Source: Rhodothermales bacterium
Lineage (GTDB): Bacteria > Bacteroidota > Rhodothermia > Rhodothermales > Bin80
Reading direction: 5' to 3'
Assembly: GCA_028278205.1 (NCBI GenBank)
Contig: JANQES010000050.1
Coordinates: 20,832-84,831 of the forward strand
Length of the DNA: 64,000 bases
The stretch's first letter is position 1. Each line of letters begins with the position of its first letter. A model generated the notes under the pieces. That model saw only the letters and a program-made list of their open reading frames with translations. It was not told where the DNA came from and searched no databases. The position numbers were made by a program, and so were the translations under genes. Of the stretch, positions 7,824 to 15,633 are shown in pieces.

Positions 7824-10748
7824 ATGAACTGGAAACGCCTTGATCGCATCGTGGCAGCGTGCGTGTTTGTCTACGCGCTGGCGCTCTACGTGATGACCGT
7901 GGCGCCGACGGCGTCGTTCTGGGACGCGGGCGAATTCATCGCCATTGCCCACGGCTTGCAAGTGTCGCACCCGCCGGGGGCGCCGTTCTATATGCTCGTG
8001 GGCCGGCTTTTTTCGATGTTCGTCCCGCAGGCCTACATCTCGCTGGCCGTCAACATGGTCTCGGTGCTCGCCAGCGCCCTGACGATTCTGCTGACGTACT
8101 GGATCATCGTGCGCCTGGTGCAGGAATGGCAGGGTAAACCTGAGGAGTGGACGACGGCGCAGCGCATCACGGCTATCACCGGCGGCGTCGTGGGCGCCTG
8201 CACCTTCGCCGTGACCGATTCGTTCTGGTTCAACGCCGTCGAGGCCGAGGTCTATGCCCTGTCGATGTTTTTCACGGCGGCGGTGATCTGGTTGATCATG
8301 CGATGGAGCGATCAGGCGCGGCACGAAGAGGCCATGCTCAAAGGCGGGCAACACCCCTTCGGCCTGAAAGCCAACCGCTACCTCGTCCTGATTGCCTACC
8401 TCTTCGGCCTGGCTATCGGTGTGCACCTGCTGAACCTGCTGGCGCTGTTTTTCATCGCCTACATCTTTTTCTTCGTCGAATTTGACCGCGACGAATGGAC
8501 CGAACGCGGCACGCCGGATTGGATGTCCGGCAAGCGATGGGTGGGTATCATCGTGACGTTCTTCGTCGCCTCGGCGGCGTTTCTGCTGATCTATCCGGGC
8601 ATCATCCAGAAACTGCCGGTGTTGGCCGGGCAGACCGAGTGGCCGCTCCTGGTGCTCTTCGGCGTGCTCGGCCTCGTCGTCTTCGGCGTCTATTATTCGC
8701 AGAGAAACCGCTTGCAGGTGGTCAATCTGGTGGCCCTCTCGGTGTTGATGGTCTTGATCGGCTACTCGACGTATGCGCTGATCTTCATCCGCAGCGCCTC
8801 GAACCCGCCCATCGACGAAAACGACCCGGAGACGACCGAAGCGATCATCTCGTACCTGGCGCGGGAGCAGTACGGCAACACCCCCTTGCTTACCGGCCCG
8901 GCCTTCGACGACCGCACCAATACGGTCACCAATCGCGAGAAAAGCCTGCCGCGCCGCTACTCGCCGCAACCCTCGCACTGGCGCTACTACGCCCAGTACG
9001 ACTCAGACTGGGAATTCTTCTGGCAGTATCAGATCGGGCACATGTACGTCCGGTATTTCCTGTGGAATTTCTCCGGCAAAGAGAGCGACATCCAGGACTC
9101 GCGCGCCATCACCGGCTTCCGGTTCATCGACGGCGAGTACGAACATTTTCTCCAGACGCCCAGCGAAAAAGCCAGCCGGAATATGTATTTCGCCATCCCG
9201 CTGTTGCTGGGGTTGCTGGGCATGATGTTCCATTTCTCGCGAGACTGGCGGCGAGCCTTCAGCGTGCTCATCTTGTTTCTGATGACCGGCGTGGGCATCA
9301 TCCTCTATCTCAACCAGACGCCCATGCAGCCCCGCGAGCGCGACTATTCGTACGTCGCCAGCTTTTTTGCCTTTAGCCTGTGGGTGGGCCTGGGCGCTAC
9401 AGGCGTGCTGCAACTGATCCTCGAATCGATGCAGGAGAAGGTGGCGCCGGCAGCGCAACGAGCGGTGCTGCTGGGGCTGGGCGTGCTGCTGTTTCTGGCC
9501 GTGCCCGGCTGGATGGCCGTCGAAAACTACGACGACCACGACAGGTCGGGCCGCTACGTGGCGCCGGACTATGCCTACAACATGCTGATGAGCCTCGAAG
9601 ACGACGCCGTCGTCTTTACCAACGGCGACAACGACACCTTCCCGCTGTGGTATCTTCAGGAGGTCGAAGGCATTCGGCGGGACGTGCGCGTGGTCAATCT
9701 GTCGCTGCTCAACACGCCGTGGTACGTGCGCCAGCTTAAAAACCAGGCCTCGCGCGAGTCGGAGCCGTTGCCCATCTCACTGCCCGAAAACGCCATCGAC
9801 CAGCTCAGCCTGATGGAATGGCGCCCCCAGACCATCCCCCTGCCAGTCGATAAAAACCAGCTTCTCGGCGCCTCGGAGGTCTACGTCGCGCAGGAAGACG
9901 TCGGCAAGATCCAGAGCCCGATGCAATGGACGCTCCGGGGCCGCCCCTTCGGGCGCGATCCGAACACCGGCCAGGACATCAACGTGCTCTACGGCGCCGA
10001 TTTCGCCGCGCTCGACATCCTGCGGACCAATGCCGCCCAGGGCTGGACCCGGCCCATCTACTTCGCCGTCACGGTCAGCCCCGACGGCCAGCTCGACCTC
10101 CAAAACTTCTTCCAGTTGGAGGGGCAGGCGTTCCGCGTGGTGCCCATCGAACACAACGAACCGCTGGGCCGCGTGGTGCCGTCGCTGACGCCCGAACGCC
10201 TGCGCGGCTTCAAATTCACCAACCTCGCCGACCCCGCCGTCTACTACGACGAAAACATCCGGCGCATGGTGGATAACTACCGCAACGTCTTCGCCCAGAC
10301 CGCCGTCAAGCTCAGCGAAGTGGGTAAAAACCAGGAAGCCATCGCCCTGCTCGACACGCTGATGGAGAACGTTCCGTTCGAGACGATCCCCGGCGATGAG
10401 CGGTCGTTTTTGTTTATGGCGCGCGCCTACCAGACCGCCGGCGCCAACGAGCGCGTGGTCAACACCATGCAGAAGGCCGAGCCGCTGGTGCTGCACCGCC
10501 TTGCCACCGCCCGGACGCAATCTGAGGAAGAATACATCGCCGAGTTTGTGCAGATGATTCGCGGCACCTACATCCTGGCGCGCGACTATGACGCCGCCGC
10601 CGCCTTCGAAAACCGCCTGGCCGAAACGCTCGGCGATCCCTCGCGAAAGACGCCGGAAGACCTCCGCCGCGATTTCGAAGGCATCCAGGAAACCGCACCG
10701 CCGCCCGATACCACCACCACCTCCGAAGCAACCCCGCAAGAGGGGTAA
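7824..10748 (+). CDS. DUF2723 (TMEM260-like) multi-pass membrane protein
   Basis: This 974-residue paralogue of the preceding gene shares SFWDAGEFIAIAHGLQVSHP, the VTDSFWFNAVEAEVYALSMF segment, IRSASNPPIDENDPETTEA, RERDYSYVASFFAF and ENYDDHDRSGRYVAPDYAYN. The layout is an N-terminal GT-C-like membrane region with about a dozen helices up to residue ~565, then an extracytoplasmic domain with NGDNDTFPLWYLQEVEG, and C-terminal helical repeats ending in a Pro/Thr/Glu-rich tail. Its family suggests glycosyl transfer onto exported proteins; the sugar donor and targets are not evident. The tandem arrangement and close similarity argue for duplication. Unlike its neighbour it carries no repeat insertions and so defines the ancestral length. 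Confidence 0.82.
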   Translation: MNWKRLDRIVAACVFVYALALYVMTVAPTASFWDAGEFIAIAHGLQVSHPPGAPFYMLVGRLFSMFVPQAYISLAVNMVSVLASALTILLTYWIIVRLVQEWQGKPEEWTTAQRITAITGGVVGACTFAVTDSFWFNAVEAEVYALSMFFTAAVIWLIMRWSDQARHEEAMLKGGQHPFGLKANRYLVLIAYLFGLAIGVHLLNLLALFFIAYIFFFVEFDRDEWTERGTPDWMSGKRWVGIIVTFFVASAAFLLIYPGIIQKLPVLAGQTEWPLLVLFGVLGLVVFGVYYSQRNRLQVVNLVALSVLMVLIGYSTYALIFIRSASNPPIDENDPETTEAIISYLAREQYGNTPLLTGPAFDDRTNTVTNREKSLPRRYSPQPSHWRYYAQYDSDWEFFWQYQIGHMYVRYFLWNFSGKESDIQDSRAITGFRFIDGEYEHFLQTPSEKASRNMYFAIPLLLGLLGMMFHFSRDWRRAFSVLILFLMTGVGIILYLNQTPMQPRERDYSYVASFFAFSLWVGLGATGVLQLILESMQEKVAPAAQRAVLLGLGVLLFLAVPGWMAVENYDDHDRSGRYVAPDYAYNMLMSLEDDAVVFTNGDNDTFPLWYLQEVEGIRRDVRVVNLSLLNTPWYVRQLKNQASRESEPLPISLPENAIDQLSLMEWRPQTIPLPVDKNQLLGASEVYVAQEDVGKIQSPMQWTLRGRPFGRDPNTGQDINVLYGADFAALDILRTNAAQGWTRPIYFAVTVSPDGQLDLQNFFQLEGQAFRVVPIEHNEPLGRVVPSLTPERLRGFKFTNLADPAVYYDENIRRMVDNYRNVFAQTAVKLSEVGKNQEAIALLDTLMENVPFETIPGDERSFLFMARAYQTAGANERVVNTMQKAEPLVLHRLATARTQSEEEYIAEFVQMIRGTYILARDYDAAAAFENRLAETLGDPSRKTPEDLRRDFEGIQETAPPPDTTTTSEATPQEG

Positions 10749-10750
10749 AA

Positions 10751-10859
10751 GGCGTGAAACGTGACACGTGACACGAGCGCCAGCGACTGACGCAGTAAAC
10801 GTGAGGGTGCCCTTAGAAACGGTTCAGCGAAGCACCCTCACGTTTCACATTTCACGCCT
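10751..10859. repeat. Word-type inverted repeat (CGTGAAACGTGACACGTGA arms) with two cores
   Basis: The outer arms are GGCGTGAAAC (from 10751) and GTTTCACATTTCACGCC (to 10857). Between them are the core GAGCGCCAGCGACTGACGCA (10775-10794) and an inner stem GTGAGGGTGC (10801-10810) / GCACCCTCAC (10832-10841). The inner stem resembles that of the element at 18262. Confidence 0.8.
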
Positions 10860-10955
10860 CCCCTTTTTCACCCCGTCGAATCGCCGCCAGACCGCTTTTT
10901 TTTCAGCATTTCTGCATTCGTCACCTGATTGATTACAGAAAATCAACTGTTTAGG

Positions 10956-10986
10956 TTGACACGAGGGCAGGTCGATTCTATATTTG
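10956..10986 (+). promoter_or_regulatory. Promoter of the cold-shock gene
   Basis: TTGACA (10956-10961), a 17-base spacer and TATATTTG (10979-10986). The right box fits both a sigma70 -10 element and the Bacteroidota TAnnTTTG box, and the TTG fits the Bacteroidota -33 element. Transcription would begin near 10993, leaving a ~160-base 5' leader, as is usual for cold-shock mRNAs. Confidence 0.6.
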
Positions 10987-11155
10987 TCGTTTAGTAAAAT
11001 GTTACTAAACCTTCACCTTTTGACCGTCATGATTTCCCTAGACCTCACCGATACCGGGGAATCGTGCGCGCATCACCCACCCCACCATCGCGCTTCGTCG
11101 TCGGAGCGTGTGTGTTTCACCCTTTAGACTCGTAACCGAGGTAGGAGGCATCCCT

Positions 11156-11476
11156 ATGATGACCCAGCGCAGTGTCGTGAAGTGGTTCGACGCGAAGAAA
11201 GGGTACGGTTTCATCGTCAACCCCCAGGGTGGCCAGGACATCTTTGTGCATTACTCGCAGATTGCCACAGACCGGCGCTTCAAAACGCTCAGGACCGGGC
11301 AAGTTGTTGAGTATCAACTCCATGACGGCCCCAAAGGCCCCCACGCGATCAACGTGAGCATGGACGACGAGCCGGAGATGATCCACGATGGACAGACGAT
11401 GGGCGGCGATAGCGTCTCGCCCCCGCAAAGCGAATCCGTCGAAGCGCCGGAGCGTCCTCTGTTCAGCCCCTTCTAA
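11156..11476 (+). CDS. Cold-shock domain protein (CspA family, extended C-terminus)
   Basis: This 106-residue protein is led by a cold-shock domain: VVKWFDAKKGYGFIV and DIFVHYSQI are the RNP1 and RNP2 nucleic-acid-binding motifs. Such proteins bind single-stranded RNA or DNA and melt mRNA structure. The start is ATG at 11156, ten bases after a strong GGAGG (11143-11147), so the open frame further upstream is not used; a second ATG follows directly. Typical CspA proteins have ~70 residues; here a ~35-residue acidic and Pro/Ser-rich tail follows. A dedicated promoter, a long 5' leader and a terminator frame the gene as a single unit. Confidence 0.92.
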   Translation: MMTQRSVVKWFDAKKGYGFIVNPQGGQDIFVHYSQIATDRRFKTLRTGQVVEYQLHDGPKGPHAINVSMDDEPEMIHDGQTMGGDSVSPPQSESVEAPERPLFSPF

Positions 11477-11515
11477 GCGCGTTGTTTTTCGACGACGCAG
11501 CCCCTATTTTGCATG

Positions 11516-11543
11516 AACACCCCGCGCCTGCTTCGGGGTGTTT
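11516..11543 (+). terminator. Rho-independent terminator after csp
   Basis: AACACCCCG (11516-11524) pairs with CGGGGTGTT (11534-11542) over a nine-base loop and is followed by T's. It lies 40 bases after the csp stop. Confidence 0.7.
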
Positions 11544-11612
11544 CGGATAGGTACGCGGCCCCTCTCGACCGGGGCCGTTCTCTTCTCAGACCGGACAGAG
11601 GGCTGCCATAGT

Positions 11613-12068
11613 ATGGGTTTTACGTTCTCCGACGACGACATCAACCGTATCGCTGAAGTGCTGGAGGTGCCTGCCAAACACGACGGCGGCGCCGTCCGCT
11701 TCAAACTCCATGACGAAGCCAGCGGACGCAGCATCACCCTGGAGATCACGCGCGGGCTCGCCTTGCCCGAAGCCATGGTCAACGAACAACCCGACAACCT
11801 CGTCACGGTTATGGCGCCGAGTTCGTTGCTCCAGCTCCAGGGCTGCACCGGCTTCATCGCCAGCCAGGAACTCGGCGAAGTGATCTTCTTCGCCCGCCGC
11901 GCCGGTGTCACCAACGGCCTCGTCGTCGAACGCGAAGCCGGCTGCTCGCTCTACGCCAACTTCGACCAACGCCTGCTCTCGACTGACTTTACGCAACTCC
12001 CGCCGGAACTCATCATGAGCACCGTCGCCCTGTCGATGACCGAAACGCTCTTCAATGATCTGGGGTGA
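11613..12068 (+). CDS. Hypothetical protein, no recognised family
   Basis: A 151-residue soluble protein starting MGFTFSDDDINRIAEVLEVP. The start at 11613 is preferred because the upstream 25 codons overlap the csp terminator region. It has a mixed alpha/beta character, two cysteines (QGCTGFI and EAGCSLY), no signal peptide and no membrane segment. The sequence ends in a helix, PPELIMSTVALSMTETLFNDL. The N-terminal helix plus RSITLEITRGLAL strand could be a small binding domain, but I cannot assign a function. Codon usage and GC content match the neighbours, and it lies co-directionally before ybeY with a repeat element between, so co-transcription with ybeY is possible. Confidence 0.7.
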   Translation: MGFTFSDDDINRIAEVLEVPAKHDGGAVRFKLHDEASGRSITLEITRGLALPEAMVNEQPDNLVTVMAPSSLLQLQGCTGFIASQELGEVIFFARRAGVTNGLVVEREAGCSLYANFDQRLLSTDFTQLPPELIMSTVALSMTETLFNDLG

Positions 12069-12069
12069 T

Positions 12070-12152
12070 TTCGTACTGCGTATTGCGTAAGGGTGCCTTT
12101 TCCACGCAGTACGCAATACGACACGAGCGAAGCGACTGACGAAGTAAATACG
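12070..12152. repeat. Word-type inverted repeat (TACTGCGTATTGCGTA arms) with core
   Basis: TTCGTACTGCGTATTGCGT (12070-12088) pairs with ACGCAGTACGCAATACGA (12104-12121) over AAGGGTGCCTTTTCC. Directly after the right arm comes the core GAGCGAAGCGACTGACGAAG (12125-12144), the best preserved copy in the window. Confidence 0.85.
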
Positions 12153-12187
12153 TCCCAGCGATTAACGCAGCACCCGGTATCGACGAC

Positions 12188-12625
12188 GTGAACCCCGAAG
12201 CCGACACCCCCCTCCTCATCGAAAACACCCATCCCCGGTTGCGACTCGACGAAGAGGCGCTCCGGCGGCTGGTGCAGTGCGTGCTCGACGCAGAGGGCCG
12301 GACGGCGGCCTACCTGGGCATTATCCTGGCCGACCACGACACCGTCCTGGATCTCAACCGGACGTACCTGGCCCACGACTACCTCACCGACGTGCTCTCG
12401 TTTCCCCTCAATGATGACACCGCCGGCGCTGTAGACGGCGAAGTCTACGTCGATCTCGACACCGCTGCCGAACAGCATGAGACCTACACCGTGTCGTTCG
12501 AAGAAGAAGCGCGCCGCTACGTCGTCCACGGCCTGCTGCACCTGCTCGGCTACGACGACGCCACCGACGACGCCCGCGCCGCCATGCGCCACCTCGAAGA
12601 CCGGTATCTGGGGGAATGTTCGTAG
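12188..12625 (+). CDS. ybeY: Endoribonuclease YbeY (rRNA maturation)
   Basis: YbeY is a zinc-dependent single-strand endoribonuclease needed for 16S rRNA 3'-end maturation and ribosome quality control. This 145-residue protein has the family's LADHDTVLDLNRTYLAHDYLTDVLSFPL block and the metal-binding segment HGLLHLLGYDDATDD. In E. coli the ligands are three histidines, HGxLHLxGYDH; here the third position is Asp. Bacteroidota YbeY proteins commonly have GYxDK at this place, so this is a lineage variant rather than damage. The start is GTG at 12188, giving MNPEADTPLL; no strong ribosome-binding site is visible. Confidence 0.9.
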   Translation: MNPEADTPLLIENTHPRLRLDEEALRRLVQCVLDAEGRTAAYLGIILADHDTVLDLNRTYLAHDYLTDVLSFPLNDDTAGAVDGEVYVDLDTAAEQHETYTVSFEEEARRYVVHGLLHLLGYDDATDDARAAMRHLEDRYLGECS

Positions 12626-12702
12626 TGTTATAGTGTTTTGGTGTTATAGTGTTTTGGATGAACAGAACTAAAACACTATCACACCCAAAAACTATAACAC
12701 TC
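12623..12702. repeat. Word-type inverted repeat (AGTGTTATAGTGTTTTGG arms)
   Basis: The left arm (12623-12657) and right arm (12667-12702) consist of GTGTTATA/GTGTTTTG words and their complements over a short loop. It separates the convergent ybeY and metF genes and may act as a bidirectional terminator. Same word class at 22074 and 34489. Confidence 0.8.
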
Positions 12703-12704
12703 CC

Positions 12705-13661
12705 TCAAGCCATCTTACGCATCGGCTCGACGACGCGGCGGACGACTTCGGAGCGCTGCATAATGTAAAAATGCACACACGGCACCCCCGCCGACATCAA
12801 CTCCTCGCATTGTTTTCTAGCCCATTCCACCCCCACATCGACGACGTGCTCCGGCGAGGCAGCCTCCACCTCAGCCGCCAACGCTTCAGGAATCTCTACA
12901 TGAAAACGGCTCGGCAACACCGAGAGTTGCCGCTTCGTGGTCATGATCTTGAGCCCCGGAATAATCGGCACCTCGATGCCCACCTCGCGGCACCGCTCGA
13001 CGAAGCTGAAGTAGTGGGCATTATCGAAAAACATCTGCGTGGTGATGTAATGGGCGCCGGCATCGACCTTGCGCTTGAGGTAGAGGATGTCCCAGGTCAA
13101 GTTGGGCGCCTTGTAATGCTTTTCGGGATAGCCCGCCACGCCAATGCAAAAGTCTGCCGGTTCCGGATCGATGAGGTCTTCGAGATAGGCGCCCCGGTTC
13201 ATGTCGTCGATCTGCTTGACGAGATCGATGGCCGATTCGTTGATCTTTTTGCCGGGGGGAAGGGCTTTCTTGTAGCCGGTGTCGTCGCCGTGGAGCGCCA
13301 TGAGGTTGTTGATGCCCAGGTAGTTCAATTCGATGAGGGCATCTTCGGTCTCGCCCCTGGTGAAGCCGTGGCAGAGCAAGTGCGGCACCGTCTCGACGCC
13401 GAAGCGCCCCTTGATAGCCGCACAGATGCCGATGGTGCCGGGCCGTTTGCGCTTGACGTGCCGACGCCAGGAGCCGTCGGTCATCTCTTCGTAATACGCT
13501 TCCGCCGAGTGGCTCGTCACATCGATAAAAGGCGGATCGAAGGGCATCAAATCCTTCACGACGGCCATGATCTGGCTGGCCGAGCTTCCGCGTTTGGGCG
13601 GGATGATCTCGTACGAAATCAGCGGCTCGGTGGCGCGCTCAAGAAGTTCCGTTATTTTCAT
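12705..13661 (-). CDS. metF: Methylenetetrahydrofolate reductase
   Basis: MetF is an FAD enzyme that reduces 5,10-methylene-THF to 5-methyl-THF, the methyl donor for methionine synthesis. The 318-residue protein matches the TIM-barrel family: SYEIIPPKRG near the N-terminus contains the catalytic Glu region, then IDVTSHS, LNYLGINNLMALHGDD, CIGVAGYPEKH, a DAGAHYITTQMFFDNAHYF substrate and FAD loop and the IPGLKIMTTKRQL strand. It has bacterial length with no regulatory domain. The C-terminus VPCVHFYIMQRSEVVRRV is complete. It stands alone on the minus strand; no SAM or cobalamin riboswitch is visible in the short leader at 13662-13720. Confidence 0.95.
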   Translation of the reverse strand: MKITELLERATEPLISYEIIPPKRGSSASQIMAVVKDLMPFDPPFIDVTSHSAEAYYEEMTDGSWRRHVKRKRPGTIGICAAIKGRFGVETVPHLLCHGFTRGETEDALIELNYLGINNLMALHGDDTGYKKALPPGKKINESAIDLVKQIDDMNRGAYLEDLIDPEPADFCIGVAGYPEKHYKAPNLTWDILYLKRKVDAGAHYITTQMFFDNAHYFSFVERCREVGIEVPIIPGLKIMTTKRQLSVLPSRFHVEIPEALAAEVEAASPEHVVDVGVEWARKQCEELMSAGVPCVHFYIMQRSEVVRRVVEPMRKMA

Positions 13662-13774
13662 ACTTCGGTTGTTTTTACGTTGACAGAACGCTTAAATATA
13701 GGGAACTTGGTTGGACTACAATGCTATGGCGCGGAAATCCTCACGAAGTTGTGCCCTGTTTCATCCGCGTTTTT

Positions 13775-13833
13775 TACTGCGTACTTCGTACTGCGTAAGG
13801 GTGATCTTGATACGCAGTACGAAATACGCAGTA
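13775..13833. repeat. Word-type inverted repeat (TACTGCGTACTTCGTA arms)
   Basis: TACTGCGTACTTCGTACTGC (from 13775) pairs with GCAGTACGAAATACGCAGTA (to 13833). The loop begins with AAGGGTG, as in the element at 12070. It lies in the leader of the nucleosidase-fold gene. Confidence 0.8.
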
Positions 13834-13899
13834 GCCGCTTTAACGCTCTCTCGACCGCCGCCTCAGCGTTCGTGTACCTGCTACCAGCCCAGGAGTTCG

Positions 13900-14511
13900 A
13901 TGATCGGTATCGTTTTCGCTACTGTGGAAGAAGCCAATCCGTTCCTAAACCGCTATCAACGGGGCCGTTTCGACGGCCTGTCTGAGGGCGAAACACTCCA
14001 GGATGACCAGTTGCTGGTCTCGTTGACGGGCATCGGCAAGATCAAAGCCACGCTACGCACCGAACGCCTGCTGCAAAACTACAAACTCACGCGCCTGCTC
14101 CACGTAGGCACCTGCACCGCGTTGCAAGAGAGCCTGACCGTCGGCTCGCTGGCAGCGGCGGCCCAGGTCTTCGAAGGCGACCGCGTCGAACTGGCCACGC
14201 CTACCTACCCCCGCATGCCGCTCGACGTCCCGTTTAAAAAGCTCGACAAGGTGACGCTCGTCACGCAAGACCACACGGTGCAGGGGCAAGAAGAGCGGAG
14301 CTACTGGCAACGCATCGCCGACATCAGCGACATGAGCGGCTATGCCATCGCCTACGTGGCCGCCACCCACGGCGTGCCGTGCAACATCGTCAAGGTCGTC
14401 ACCGGGCACTTCCAGAGCCAGAACAAAAACTTCCGCAAAACACTCACCTCAGCCTGCGAAACCCTGGCCGACTTTCTTTTGAAGGAAATCGATACGCTGC
14501 AAGAGAGTTGA
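13900..14511 (+). CDS. Nucleosidase/nucleoside-phosphorylase superfamily protein
   Basis: This 203-residue protein belongs to the PNP_UDP_1 (MTA/SAH nucleosidase, futalosine hydrolase) fold: MIGIVFATVEEANPFLNRYQ at the N-terminus, LLVSLTGIGKIKATLRTERL, LLHVGTCTALQESLTVGSL and DMSGYAIAYVAATHGVPC. The start at 13900 follows AGGAG (13891-13895); an open frame further upstream runs through a repeat element and is discarded. In MTA/SAH nucleosidase the ribose-binding Glu follows DM and a catalytic Asp sits in the next strand (ISD). Here these positions read Ser (DMSG) and Gly (VVTGHF), so substrate and activity are uncertain. Candidates are futalosine hydrolase of menaquinone synthesis or a non-catalytic relative. 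It is a single gene between two repeat elements. Confidence 0.72.
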   Translation: MIGIVFATVEEANPFLNRYQRGRFDGLSEGETLQDDQLLVSLTGIGKIKATLRTERLLQNYKLTRLLHVGTCTALQESLTVGSLAAAAQVFEGDRVELATPTYPRMPLDVPFKKLDKVTLVTQDHTVQGQEERSYWQRIADISDMSGYAIAYVAATHGVPCNIVKVVTGHFQSQNKNFRKTLTSACETLADFLLKEIDTLQES

Positions 14512-14522
14512 GCCGGGGATGT

Positions 14523-14610
14523 AGCGAATGGCCAGTAGCCAATGGCCAGTGGGGAAAAGGCTAGGGATCAAAAACCCCATTGGCCATATCCCACTGGCCA
14601 CTCGCTATTC
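14523..14610. repeat. Word-type inverted repeat (AATGGCCAGTGGG arms)
   Basis: The left arm (14523-14554) of GAATGGCCAGTAGCC words pairs with the right arm (14576-14608). It lies between convergent genes and overlaps the last codons of the CusF-like gene. Confidence 0.78.
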
Positions 14611-14928
14611 CCTCTTCTCAATAGCCTGGATGCCGCCGGCGACGGTGAAGCGGAACGCGATGGAATCGCCTTCGTGGATGCCGCGCAGGAGGGTTGAATC
14701 TTTCACTTCGAACGGCATCGTCATGGCGTTCATGAAGCCGGGAATGGTCTCGTGTCTGATGTTGACAAATTTCTTCTCGGCTATAAAACCGACGACCACG
14801 CCCACCGCTTCGTATTGCTGAGCCGGCGCGGCCTCTTGCTCGACGACCGGCGCAGGCGGGTCTTCGGACGCCTGCCCACACGCCGCCAGTATCAACATCA
14901 TGAGCAGGAAAAGGGGAATGTATTTCAT
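14605..14928 (-). CDS. CusF-like copper-binding lipoprotein
   Basis: This 107-residue exported protein has a signal peptide ending in LILAACG (lipobox, Cys17), a Pro/Glu-rich linker and a CusF/YHU-type domain at ~38-107. The HETIPGFMNAMTMPFEVKD segment matches the Cu(I)/Ag(I) site of CusF, where one His and two Met bind metal; His and the MTM pair are present, while the capping Trp of E. coli CusF is not obvious. Such proteins hand copper to efflux systems or to copper-enzyme assembly. No CusABC genes are nearby, but two exported Cys-containing proteins follow, and the window holds two copper-containing oxidases. A periplasmic copper-chaperone role is likely. Confidence 0.8.
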   Translation of the reverse strand: MKYIPLFLLMMLILAACGQASEDPPAPVVEQEAAPAQQYEAVGVVVGFIAEKKFVNIRHETIPGFMNAMTMPFEVKDSTLLRGIHEGDSIAFRFTVAGGIQAIEKRE

Positions 14929-14936
14929 GGGATTCA

Positions 14937-15084
14937 GATTTTGGATTTTAGATTTTGGATTGATTTAAACTGCTATGTTCTGCGTAGTCGAAAAAGCCGA
15001 GACGGCTCGAACGGCACGGCGTTGGGGGATATTGGACAACGTTGAGGATAACAATCCAAAATCCAAAATCTAAAATCCAAAATC
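14937..15084. repeat. Word-type inverted repeat (GGATTTTAGATTTT arms) with type II core
   Basis: The left arm is 14937-14962 and the right arm 15053-15084. The interior (14975-15023) shows clear similarity to the interior of the element inside the DUF2723 gene at 6325-6374 (GAAAAAGCCGAGACGGCTCG versus GAAAAAATCGAGGCGGTTCG). The right arm reaches the stop codon of the next minus-strand gene. Confidence 0.8.
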
Positions 15085-15535
15085 ACAAAATCCTTTTCCA
15101 CGTCTCGCCGTCTTTATACTCGACTTTGCTCGGCAGGATGACGCCTTTAGAGCGAATCTCGCCTTCGACGCGCACCGTGGCGGCCATGTAATCGGCGTAG
15201 AGTTGCGACGGGTAGCCGCCCAGGAACCAGACCTGGCCTTGCGGCTGGCCGTCTACCAGGAGCGCCACGGGAAAGCCTTGCCGGGCACAGACGCGCGCAC
15301 ACACCGCCACGCGTCCTTCGGGCCGAATGTGGTCGTTGTAGCGGTTGGCGTCTTTATCGAGATGAAAGCAGTTGGTATCGACGAGCATGCCGGCAATCTG
15401 GATCGAATCGCCGGGGGCGTAGGCGGTCTCGGGGGCCGGGGCGGGCTCCGGTTCAGACGCCGGCTCTTTGCAGGCTGCCAGCGCCAGCAACAGCACTGCG
15501 CCCAGCAGCACGCTGGTTTTTCGTAACGCAATCAT
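15083..15535 (-). CDS. Exported Cys-containing lipoprotein, paralogue of the upstream gene
   Basis: This 150-residue lipoprotein has the signal LLLALAACKEP; the start at 15535 is chosen because it gives a clean signal peptide, and codons before it would add a cysteine-rich leader without homology. Following a Glu/Pro linker is a domain beginning IAGMLVDTNCFHLDKDAN, then VAVCARVCARQGFPVALLVDGQ, YADYMAATVRVEGEI and ILPSKVEYKDGETW. The neighbouring gene at 15634 has the same order of motifs (LVD.KC, C...CA..G.PVA.L, ADYMA..V.VEG, PSK), so both descend from one gene. Three conserved cysteines suggest metal binding, perhaps copper given the adjacent CusF-like gene. I do not recognise a named family. 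Confidence 0.7.
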   Translation of the reverse strand: MIALRKTSVLLGAVLLLALAACKEPASEPEPAPAPETAYAPGDSIQIAGMLVDTNCFHLDKDANRYNDHIRPEGRVAVCARVCARQGFPVALLVDGQPQGQVWFLGGYPSQLYADYMAATVRVEGEIRSKGVILPSKVEYKDGETWKRIL

Positions 15536-15633
15536 GATACGGAAGGGTTGAGGAAAAGAACAATCCGGGCAGATACAACAGAGGCCATGCAAGAGCACGG
15601 CCTCCGTCGTATAAACATCGTGTGCTCGGCGCG

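Noticed and set aside
14752..15045. Small plus-strand ORF
   Set aside because: Runs antisense to the CusF-like gene and through a repeat element; its peptide similarity to the DUF2723 insertion comes from the shared element interior.
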